A DNA stretch of 14,493 nt from an uncultured Faecalibacterium sp. (GTDB lineage: Bacteria; Bacillota; Clostridia; Oscillospirales; Ruminococcaceae). The DNA lies in the NCBI GenBank assembly GCA_934553285.1, contig CAKTFD010000056.1, forward strand, positions 1-14,493, in the 5' to 3' direction. Position numbers and translations under genes: made by a program. This document shows, piece after piece, positions 1 through 5,752 of the stretch; the first letter of the stretch is position 1, and each line of letters starts with the position of its first letter. Under the pieces are notes generated by a model. It had not been told where the DNA came from and did no database searches. It worked only from the letters and a program-made list of their open reading frames with translations.

Positions 1-1007
1 GGCACCAGCAGCATCAGGAAGGCCGTGCAGCTGCAGATGACCACTGTGTCGATCAGAACGCCCAGCGCCTGCACAAAGCCCATCTTTACCGGGTCGTCAC
101 ACTCGGCGGCGGCAGCGGCGCAGGGGGCCGAGCCGCTGCCGGCCTCGTTGGAGAACAGTCCGCGCTTGACACCGTTCATCAGCACGGCACCAAAGCCGCC
201 GGCAGCCATCTGCCGCAGGCCAAAGGCCTCGGCAAAAATGCGCCCCAGCACCGCAGGAAGCTGCCGGATGTTCAGCAGCACGATGCCTACCGTGATGACG
301 AAATAGCATACCGCCATGACCGGCACGATGAGATCCAGGCTTTTTACGGTGGCGTTCCGGCGCAGCACGATGAGGGCGGCAAGGAGGGTGAGCACCACGG
401 TAGTGGCCAGCGGAGGGATACGGAAGGCGTTTGCAAAGGCGGAGCTGACCGAGTTGGAGATGACCTGGCTGATGCCGCACCAGCAGATCAGGCCGGAAAC
501 TGCAAACAGCACCGCACACACCGATCGCTTGCACTTTTTGCCCCGCCTGCGCTCGGCCAGAACATGCAGATAGTAGGCCGGGCCGCCGCGCCAGCCGCCG
601 TACAGTGGATCCGGCACCCGGTATTTCTGCGCCAGCGTGGACTCGACAAAGGAGGTGGAAGCCCCGAGCAGGGCGGTGATCCACATCCAGAACACCGCCC
701 CGGCACCACCGGCAGAAACTGCGGCCACCACGCCCACCAGGTTGCCCATGCCCACCCGGGTAGCGGTGGAGATGACCAGCGTCTGGAAGGAGGAAAGGCC
801 GCTCCGGGACTGCTTTTTCTCGCACACGGCGGCGATCATATCCCGGAACAGGCGCACCGGCAGCAGCCGGGTGCGCAGGGTAAAGCCGATGCCTGCTGCA
901 AACAGCAGCACCACCATAAAGGAGATGCCGATGCCGCCCGCTGCCGGCAGGGTAAACAAATCGCCCCACAACAGGCGATAGACGGTTTCGATCAGATGGA
1001 CCACCAA
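1..1007 (-). CDS. Sodium:alanine symporter, AGCS family (3' end cut off by window)
   Basis: This is an inner-membrane carrier that imports alanine or glycine with Na+. About 335 residues are visible and the C-terminal part lies beyond position 1. The translated minus strand carries family hallmarks: GMGNLVGVVAAVSAGG followed by GAVFWMW (about 690-790), and NEAGSGSAPCAAAAA (about 105-160), close to the NEAGMGSAP block of AlsT/DagA proteins. Many hydrophobic segments are visible. No ATG occurs near the N terminus. The best start is TTG at 1005-1007, preceded by GGAGG with an 8-nt spacer; GTG at 1002-1004 is the alternative. A consensus promoter lies about 45 bp upstream and the thiC terminator separates it from the thi operon, so it is an independent unit. 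Family assignment is firm; substrate (alanine versus glycine) is by family only. Confidence 0.9.
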   Translation of the reverse strand, partial: MVVHLIETVYRLLWGDLFTLPAAGGIGISFMVVLLFAAGIGFTLRTRLLPVRLFRDMIAAVCEKKQSRSGLSSFQTLVISTATRVGMGNLVGVVAAVSAGGAGAVFWMWITALLGASTSFVESTLAQKYRVPDPLYGGWRGGPAYYLHVLAERRRGKKCKRSVCAVLFAVSGLICWCGISQVISNSVSSAFANAFRIPPLATTVVLTLLAALIVLRRNATVKSLDLIVPVMAVCYFVITVGIVLLNIRQLPAVLGRIFAEAFGLRQMAAGGFGAVLMNGVKRGLFSNEAGSGSAPCAAAAAECDDPVKMGFVQALGVLIDTVVICSCTAFLMLLV

Positions 1008-1051
1008 GAAAACACCCTCCCGTACTTTTGATAAATGAAGTCAGCTGCTTT

Positions 1052-1080
1052 ATTATAGTACAGTACAGAAGAATTGTAAA
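1052..1080 (-). promoter_or_regulatory. Sigma-A type promoter for the AGCS symporter
   Basis: On the minus strand, TTTACA (1075-1080) and TATAAT (1052-1057) are separated by exactly 17 bp. This is a near-consensus vegetative promoter with a leader of about 40 nt before the TTG start at 1007. Confidence 0.8.
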
Positions 1081-1145
1081 ACCTAAAATATTGATAGTAT
1101 GGATTGGCCAAACTGAACACAGGGCGGCAACGGCAGTTTTTCTGC

Positions 1146-1183
1146 AAAAAAGGGGACTGCCGCACAGTTTGTGCAGCAGTCCC
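1146..1183 (-). terminator. Intrinsic terminator of the thi operon
   Basis: Thirty-six bases after the thiC stop, the minus strand forms an 8-bp stem GGGACTGC/GCAGTCCC. One mismatch follows, then 4 more pairs (GCAC/GTGC type) and a 5-nt loop, with a T6 run after the stem. This closes the thi transcript ahead of the symporter promoter. Confidence 0.9.
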
Positions 1184-1219
1184 GGAGGAAGAAGCGCCTT
1201 TCAGCGCGGGAAAAGCAGA

Positions 1220-2530
1220 TTACAGGATATCGATGTACTCACCGGCCAGCGCCTTGTTCATGCTGCGCACTGCGCAGAACTTGCCGCACATGCTGCAGGT
1301 ATCGCTGTGGTCGTCCTCAGGCAGGCGGGCATCCCGGATGGCCTTGGCGGTCTCGGGGTCCAGCGCGCAGGCAAACTGTGCATCCCAGTCCAGTACGCGG
1401 CGGGCATCACCCATCTTATCATCAATGTCCCGTGCGTGGGGGATGCCCTTGGCGATGTCGGCGGCATGGGCGGCGATCTTGGAAGCCACGATGCCCTGCT
1501 TGACATCCTCCACATTGGGCAGTGCCAGATGCTCGGCGGGGGTCACATAGCACAGGAAGGCTGCACCGCTGGCAGCTGCCACGGCACCGCCGATGGCGGC
1601 GGTGATATGGTCGTAGCCGGGGGCGATATCGGTGACCAGGGGTCCCAGCACATAGAAGGGCGCGCCCATGCAGATGGACTTCTGCACTTCCATATTGGCG
1701 GCGACCTGGTTCAGGGGCACATGGCCGGGGCCTTCTACCATTACCTGTACGTTGTGCTCCCAGGCGCGCTTGGTCAGCTCGCCCAGACGCACCAGCTCTT
1801 CGATCTGGCACACATCGGTGGCATCGGCCAGGCAGCCGGGGCGGCAGGCATCGCCCAGAGAGATGGTCACATCGTGCTCGGCGCAGATCTCGCAGATCTC
1901 GTCAAAGTGCTCGTAGAAGGGGTTCTCGTTGCCGGTCATGCTCATCCAGGCAAATACCAGAGAGCCGCCGCGGCTCACGATGTTCATCTTGCGCTTGTGC
2001 TTGCGGATCTGCTCAATAGTCTTGCGGGTGATGCCGCAGTGCAGGGTGACAAAGTCCACACCATCCTCTGCGTGCAGGCGCACCACATCCACAAAGTCCT
2101 GTGCGGTCAGCTCTGCAAGGTCGCGCTGGTAGTGGATGACCGAGTCGTATACCGGCACGGTGCCGATCATTACGGGGCACTCATGGGTCAGCTTCTGGCG
2201 GAAGGGCTGGGTATTGCCGTGGCTGGACAGATCCATAATGGCCTCAGCACCCATATTCACGGCGCTCATCACCTTCTGCATCTCAACGTTGTAATCCTTG
2301 CAGTCGCGGGAAACGCCCAGGTTCACGTTGATCTTGGTGCGCAGCATGGAGCCGACACCTTCCGGGTCCAGGCAGGTGTGGTGCTTGTTGGCCGGGATGG
2401 CCACCTTGCCCTCGGCGACCCACTGGCGGATCTCCTCGGTGGTGCGGTATTCCTTTTTGGCTACGATCTCCATCTGCGGCGTAATGATGCCCTTGCGGGC
2501 GGCATCCATCTGGGTGGTGTAAGTCTGCAT
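1220..2530 (-). CDS. thiC: Phosphomethylpyrimidine synthase ThiC
   Basis: This cytosolic radical-SAM enzyme converts aminoimidazole ribotide to HMP-phosphate, the pyrimidine half of thiamine. It is 436 aa, the short ThiC form. Conserved blocks include DPEGVGSMLRTKINVNLG, SSHGNTQPFR, FVTLHCGIT, VSRGGSLVFAWM, MVEGPGHVPLNQVAANM and GPLVTDIAPGYDH. The C-terminal [4Fe-4S] ligands are C412, C415 and C419 in CSMCGKFC. That is C-x2-C-x3-C, one residue shorter than the C-x2-C-x4-C usually quoted. The start is ATG 2528-2530, with GGAGG 10 nt upstream; an in-frame ATG at 2611 lies further up without support. It is the last gene of thiW-thiM-thiE-thiC and so under the TPP riboswitch at about 5172-5262. 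Confidence 0.97.
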   Translation of the reverse strand: MQTYTTQMDAARKGIITPQMEIVAKKEYRTTEEIRQWVAEGKVAIPANKHHTCLDPEGVGSMLRTKINVNLGVSRDCKDYNVEMQKVMSAVNMGAEAIMDLSSHGNTQPFRQKLTHECPVMIGTVPVYDSVIHYQRDLAELTAQDFVDVVRLHAEDGVDFVTLHCGITRKTIEQIRKHKRKMNIVSRGGSLVFAWMSMTGNENPFYEHFDEICEICAEHDVTISLGDACRPGCLADATDVCQIEELVRLGELTKRAWEHNVQVMVEGPGHVPLNQVAANMEVQKSICMGAPFYVLGPLVTDIAPGYDHITAAIGGAVAAASGAAFLCYVTPAEHLALPNVEDVKQGIVASKIAAHAADIAKGIPHARDIDDKMGDARRVLDWDAQFACALDPETAKAIRDARLPEDDHSDTCSMCGKFCAVRSMNKALAGEYIDIL

Positions 2531-2555
2531 AAGTTGTGTTCCTCCAAATGACAGT

Positions 2556-2666
2556 TTATCTCTGAACAGCAGGGTGCTGGTCATACAGTGCTGCGGGCAG
2601 GGAGCCGTCATTCAGATGAAACAGAAGATTCTGGATGCCGGCACCTGCGCAAAAAACGCTTTTCAT
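2556..2666 (-). CDS. Possible 36-aa small protein between thiE and thiC
   Basis: I do not recognise this product. A minus-strand ORF starts at ATG 2664-2666 with GGAG 8 nt upstream, begins MKSVFCAGAG, ends YDQHPAVQR, and stops 25 nt before the thiC ATG. It sits inside the thi operon, in the only sizeable gap (about 200 nt). Third-position GC looks lower than in the neighbouring genes, which argues somewhat against long-term coding selection. It may instead be chance, or a translated spacer that couples ribosomes to thiC. Confidence 0.3.
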   Translation of the reverse strand: MKSVFCAGAGIQNLLFHLNDGSLPAALYDQHPAVQR

Positions 2667-2734
2667 GTTGAAAACTCCATGAATTTTGTAACGCGGCCCA
2701 AGGTGGTGCCCCCGGTCTGCCGCGGGATGATAGG

Positions 2735-3373
2735 TTACTTTATGATCTGCTCCGAAAGGGCGCGCAGCTCCCGGCACTCGGCCTCGATATCCTTTGCGGC
2801 AAAGATGGCGCTTACCAGCGCCACACCGTCCACGCCGGAACCCTTGAGCTGCAGGATATTCTCTTTATGGATGCCGCCAATGGCGACTATCGGCACATCC
2901 ACGGCATTGCAGATGTCCAGCAGGGTCTGGCGGGGCATCTCGCTCACATCGGTCTTGGTGTGGGTGGCAAACACTGCGCCTACGCCCAGGTAGTCGGCAC
3001 CGTGGGCCACAGCATCCAGCGCTTCCTGCACTGTGTGTGCAGAAACGCCGATCATCATGCCGTCGCCCACCCGCTGGCGCACCTGGGCAGCGGCCATATC
3101 CTCCTGCCCTACGTGGATGCCCTCGGCATGGCACTGCAGGGCAACATCCACGTTATCGTTGATGAACAGCGGCACACCATACTGCTGGCACAGGGCGTGG
3201 ATCTGAATGGCTTCCTGCAGAAACTCCGCGTCGCCCAGCTGCTTTTCCCGCAGCTGCACGCAGGTGGCACCGCCCTTCAGGGCGCTTTCCACCTGCTGAT
3301 ACAGGGTCTGTTCGCCCACCCAGGCGCGGTCGGTCACCGCGTACAGGAGCATGGTGTGTTTATCGCACTTCAT
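2735..3373 (-). CDS. thiE: Thiamine-phosphate synthase ThiE
   Basis: This enzyme joins HMP pyrophosphate to thiazole phosphate, giving thiamine monophosphate. It is a cytosolic TIM-barrel protein of 212 aa, a normal stand-alone length. Motifs in order: QLREK (40-44), the pyrophosphate/Mg region LFINDN (69-74), HVGQED (87-92), GVSAHT (109-114), GVGAVFATHTKTD (130-142) and the phosphate-binding AIGGI (164-168). In the fourth block the usual FPTxTK is FATHTK, with the T-x-T-K residues kept. The start is ATG 3371-3373 with GGAGAAAGG upstream. The gene overlaps the end of thiM by 14 nt, so translation is probably coupled. It belongs to the TPP-riboswitch operon. Family assignment is secure. Confidence 0.97.
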   Translation of the reverse strand: MKCDKHTMLLYAVTDRAWVGEQTLYQQVESALKGGATCVQLREKQLGDAEFLQEAIQIHALCQQYGVPLFINDNVDVALQCHAEGIHVGQEDMAAAQVRQRVGDGMMIGVSAHTVQEALDAVAHGADYLGVGAVFATHTKTDVSEMPRQTLLDICNAVDVPIVAIGGIHKENILQLKGSGVDGVALVSAIFAAKDIEAECRELRALSEQIIK

Positions 3374-4181
3374 AATTTGCGCCTTTCTCCAGTTGTTCGG
3401 GGGTCATGTTGTAAATGGCATCGATGATATAATTGCGGTAGGTGGCGTTGCCATCCTGCGGGGTGAGCCGCTGGTAGGCGATCTCACCGGCAAGGCCCAT
3501 GGCACATACGGCTGCAGCGGCGGCTTCCAGCGGGTGGCCGGGGTTGGCGGTGACAAAGGCCGCAGTCAGGGCGGAAAGCTGGCAGCCGGTGCCGGTGATG
3601 CTGCTCATCATGGCATTGCCGTTGCGGATACAATAAGCGGTGTTGGCATCGGCTACGATGTCGATGGCACCGGTGATGGCCACTACGGCGCCGGTGCGGG
3701 CAGCAAACGCTTTGGCAAAAGCCACGGCGTTTGCCAGGTTTGCCTCGGTGACCTGATCCGCCACATCGGCATCCACCCCCTTGGTGGTGCCCGTGCCGGA
3801 AGCCAGGGTCCGGATCTCGGAAATATTGCCACGGATGACCGCGAATCTAATCTCCCGCAGCAGGCGGAAGGCTGTGTCGGTGCGCAGGTGGGAGGCACCG
3901 GCCCCTACCGGATCCAGCACCACCGGGTGCCCAAGCTGGTTGGCCTTTTTGCCCGCCAGCAGCATACTGGTGATGGTGCGGCTGTTCAGGGTGCCGATGT
4001 TGAGGTTCAGCCCGGCACAGATGGTGGTGATATCCTCCACCTCGGCGGCATCATCGGCCATGATGGGGGAGGCACCGCAGGCCAGCACCATGTTGGCGCA
4101 GTCGTTTACCGTGACGTAGTTCGTGATATTGTGGATCAGCGGGCAGCGGCTGCGGAGGTTTTCAAACGCGGCTTTGAACAT
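3360..4181 (-). CDS. thiM: Hydroxyethylthiazole kinase ThiM
   Basis: ThiM phosphorylates 4-methyl-5-(2-hydroxyethyl)thiazole, a salvage step that feeds ThiE. The product is 273 aa. Motifs: PLIHNITNYVTVNDCANMVL near the N terminus, NIGTL, PVVLDPVGAGAS, IRGNISEI and the C-terminal ITGTGCQLSA. That last block contains the active-site cysteine (C200), at nearly the same place as in Bacillus ThiM. A GTG at 4188-4190 would add three residues, but it overlaps the GGAGG itself. ATG 4179-4181 stands 8 nt after GGAGG and is the better start. The gene begins 15 nt after the thiW stop and overlaps thiE by 14 nt, so it is tightly operonic with the thiazole transporter subunit that supplies its substrate. 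Confidence 0.97.
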   Translation of the reverse strand: MFKAAFENLRSRCPLIHNITNYVTVNDCANMVLACGASPIMADDAAEVEDITTICAGLNLNIGTLNSRTITSMLLAGKKANQLGHPVVLDPVGAGASHLRTDTAFRLLREIRFAVIRGNISEIRTLASGTGTTKGVDADVADQVTEANLANAVAFAKAFAARTGAVVAITGAIDIVADANTAYCIRNGNAMMSSITGTGCQLSALTAAFVTANPGHPLEAAAAAVCAMGLAGEIAYQRLTPQDGNATYRNYIIDAIYNMTPEQLEKGANYEVR

Positions 4182-4196
4182 TTCCGGCACCTCCGG

Positions 4197-4712
4197 TCAG
4201 GAAAGGCTGCTCTGCATGGAGCGCAGAGCACCGGAGCGCTGCAGGCTGAACACCACGGCGCCCGCAATAACGGCACCCACGGCGGTGGAGATGAGGAAGG
4301 GCACGATGTAGGCGTAGAAGGCGATGTCGGCAGCGCTCTTGCCCATCAGGAAAATAGCCACAGGCCAGGCGCACAGGCCGCCCAGAATGCTGGTGCCGAA
4401 TACCTCGCCCACCACGGTGGCGATCAGGTTTTTGGTCTTATGGTACACAAGGCCGCACAGCAGGGCACCGAACATGCTGCCCGGGAAGGCCATCAGGCTG
4501 CCCAGACCCAGCAGGTTGCGCAGCAGCGAAGCCACAAAGGCCACGCCCAGGCCCCACCACGGCCCCAGCAGAACAGCGCACAGCACGTTGACCATGTGCT
4601 GCACCGGGGCGCATTTGCTGCCGAACATGGGGAAGCTGAATACGCTGCCCACAACGCACAAAGCGCAGAACATGCCAGCCAGGGCGAGCTTTTTGACAGA
4701 GATGTTTTTCAT
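4197..4712 (-). CDS. thiW: ThiW, ECF transporter S-component, probable thiazole importer
   Basis: This 171-aa integral membrane protein starts MKNISVKKLALAGMFCAL and has about five or six hydrophobic segments. It carries FGSKCAPVQHMVNVLCAVLL followed by GPWWGLGVAF, a stretch typical of ThiW. ThiW is the substrate-binding subunit of an energy-coupling-factor importer and is predicted in the literature to take up the thiazole moiety; it borrows EcfA/EcfA'/EcfT encoded elsewhere. The start is ATG 4710-4712 with AGGAG about 10 nt upstream. The reading frame stays open to 4877, but that extension has no ribosome site and is non-coding leader. It is the first gene of the riboswitch-controlled operon, immediately upstream of thiM. 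Confidence 0.93.
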   Translation of the reverse strand: MKNISVKKLALAGMFCALCVVGSVFSFPMFGSKCAPVQHMVNVLCAVLLGPWWGLGVAFVASLLRNLLGLGSLMAFPGSMFGALLCGLVYHKTKNLIATVVGEVFGTSILGGLCAWPVAIFLMGKSAADIAFYAYIVPFLISTAVGAVIAGAVVFSLQRSGALRSMQSSLS

Positions 4713-4842
4713 AATGATTTGGCTCCTTTTCAACGATCTGCGGCAGCGGTGGAAAAATGCCAGCGCTCCCGCCACAAAACAGCCCGTGCCCGCTGCAAAA
4801 CGGGTACAGGTATGGAAGGTGCGGTCGAAACTTACTGGTTTC

Positions 4843-4935
4843 CTCTCACGCCGGAACACGGCTTCCCATCGCTGCATTCATCCAAGGCTCAGGGCGCTCC
4901 CCCTCAGCCGGCTGCGGATCCCCCGCAGAAGCCTC
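4843..4935 (-). other. Second TPP-aptamer-like segment in the thi leader (possibly degenerate)
   Basis: In the minus-strand leader, GGCTTC and GAAGCC could pair as a closing helix. Between them come GGCTGAGGGGG, CCCTGAGCC and then TTGGATGAATGCAGCGATGG before the GAAGCC. The order and wording recall the CTGAGA ... ACCTGA ... GGATAATGCCAGCG ... GGGAAG landmarks of a TPP aptamer. The P4/P5 equivalents do not pair well, however, and CTGAGA lacks its last A. It may be a decayed riboswitch, another structured leader, or coincidence. The rest of the leader between here and thiW (4713-4842) shows no gene and no recognised element. Confidence 0.25.
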
Positions 4936-4949
4936 GCTTTCCTTGATAC

Positions 4950-5115
4950 TAGGGTGTATCTGAAAAGCCGAAAATTTAGTCTATTTCTACAAACACAGCT
5001 GGATGTTGCGTGAAACAGCCTTGAGATCCACAAAGGATCCCTGCGGCTATCTGCCTTAGCTCTCGCTTGTGCCTGCGAAATATTCGTCATTTTCTTTGTT
5101 TTCAGATCCACCTTA
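4950..5115. mobile_element. MITE-like element with terminal inverted repeats
   Basis: The left end GGGTGTATCTGAAAA (4952-4966) and the reverse complement of the right end, AGGTGGATCTGAAAA (5099-5113), match at 13 of 15 positions, and weaker similarity continues inward. Each end is flanked by TA (4950-4951 and 5114-5115), as expected for a TA-targeting element of the IS630/Tc1-mariner type. The 162-bp interior has no transposase. It contains a second copy of AGATCCAC (5024-5031), and a minus-strand frame stays open across it without any sign of function. It is AT-richer than the flanks. Element class and mobility are inferred from the ends only. Confidence 0.6.
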
Positions 5116-5116
5116 C

Positions 5117-5153
5117 AAAAAAAAACAGGAGGAGCCTGGCGCGGCTCCTCCTG
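5117..5153 (-). terminator. Riboswitch-controlled intrinsic terminator (attenuator) of the thi operon
   Basis: About 18 nt after the TPP aptamer, the minus strand forms an 11-bp perfect stem CAGGAGGAGCC/GGCTCCTCCTG with a 6-nt loop, followed by T9. The opposite strand has no matching U tract, so it acts on the minus strand. Placement directly after the aptamer makes it the expression platform: TPP binding should favour termination. Its U run ends one base before the TA flank of the MITE-like element. Confidence 0.92.
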
Positions 5154-5171
5154 CAAAAAATCATAAACGGT

Positions 5172-5262
5172 ATGACTTCCTACGGCGGCATTATCCGCAT
5201 CAGGTAAAAGGGTCGAAGTTCAGGTTACTTCCTCTCAGCCCGCTGTACGAGCTCCCCTGTGT
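5172..5262 (-). ncRNA. TPP riboswitch (THI element)
   Basis: The minus-strand RNA has the canonical landmarks in order: the GGGGAGC arm (about 5250-5260), CTGAGA (5233-5238), ACCTGA (5200-5205), GGATAATGCC (5187-5196) and GTAGGAAG (about 5175-5182). It senses thiamine pyrophosphate and controls the thiW-thiM-thiE-thiC operon through the terminator just downstream. The thiW start is roughly 460 nt further on, an unusually long distance, partly caused by the MITE-like insertion. Confidence 0.96.
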
Positions 5263-5276
5263 TTGATTGTGACTGT

Positions 5277-5305
5277 ATTCTACACCTCTTTCCCCCAAAA
5301 AGCAA
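5277..5305 (-). promoter_or_regulatory. Promoter of the thi operon
   Basis: On the minus strand, TTGCTT (5300-5305) and TAGAAT (5277-5282) are 17 bp apart and lie just upstream of the TPP aptamer. It sits 27 bp after the def stop. No clear terminator follows def, so brnQ-def read-through may also enter the riboswitch. Confidence 0.7.
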
Positions 5306-5331
5306 GAGGGGAGTTTGCGGCGGGGCTGCGC

Positions 5332-5742
5332 TCAGATCAGGATCCCGTTGCAATGGTCGATCTCGTGCTGGATGATCTGCGCCGTCCAGCCGGTAAAGGT
5401 CTTGATGCGGGGCTTGCCGTCCACGGTCTGGTACTGCACCTTGATGCTCCGGTAGCGCCGGGCCTTGCGCACCCCTTCCAGCGACAGACAGCCCTCCTCG
5501 GCCTCATACGGGCCGGACTTTTTGAGGAGGACCGGGTTGCACAGCACCAGGTAGCCGTCCTCGGCTTCCACCGCGATGATGCGCTTGTGTACCCCGATCA
5601 TATTGGCAGCCATGCCCACGCAGCCATCGGCGTGGGCGGCCAGTGTTTCCAGCAGGTCCCGGGCAACAGGAGCATCCTCCGGGGTGGCGGGGGCAGACTT
5701 CTGTGCCAGGAACAGCGGGTCGTGCATAATAGGCTGGATCAT
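5332..5742 (-). CDS. def: Peptide deformylase, short clostridial type
   Basis: The enzyme removes the formyl group from N-formylmethionine of new proteins in the cytosol. It is 136 aa, shorter than the 165-200 aa of classical enzymes. Metal-site motifs are intact: EGCLS (83-87, metal ligand C85) and QHEIDH (125-130, ligands H126 and H130, catalytic E127). Motif 1 is CVGMAANMIG (41-50), where classical enzymes have GVGLAAPQVG, so the conserved glutamine aligns with M48. I recall this variant from other 136-aa clostridial deformylases, so it is probably a subfamily trait rather than damage. The start is ATG 5740-5742. Its GGAG lies next to the brnQ stop, with 10 nt between the genes, so it is co-transcribed with brnQ. 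Confidence 0.92.
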   Translation of the reverse strand: MIQPIMHDPLFLAQKSAPATPEDAPVARDLLETLAAHADGCVGMAANMIGVHKRIIAVEAEDGYLVLCNPVLLKKSGPYEAEEGCLSLEGVRKARRYRSIKVQYQTVDGKPRIKTFTGWTAQIIQHEIDHCNGILI

Positions 5743-5752
5743 AAAAACTCCT

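Noticed and set aside
1028..2551. Long plus-strand open frame (507 codons) antisense to thiC
   Set aside because: The minus strand encodes a fully recognisable ThiC. The antisense frame is a by-product of high GC and resembles no known protein family.
4713..4877. N-terminal extension of ThiW in the same frame
   Set aside because: It is Arg/Cys-rich with no ribosome site. The ATG at 4710-4712 has AGGAG and begins where the family begins.
3351..4946. Long plus-strand open frame (531 codons) antisense to thiM and thiW
   Set aside because: It is rich in Gly, His and Gln as expected from an antisense frame, with no family resemblance, and it spans several real minus-strand genes and the leader.
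4878..5156. Minus-strand ORF of 92 codons across the MITE-like element
   Set aside because: Its first codons lie in the terminator stem and its body is the element itself, so it is probably a non-functional open frame repeated with the element.
5283..5310. Possible terminator after def formed by CCTCTT and AAGAGG
   Set aside because: The short stem lies inside the thi promoter and lacks a U tract in the right place.
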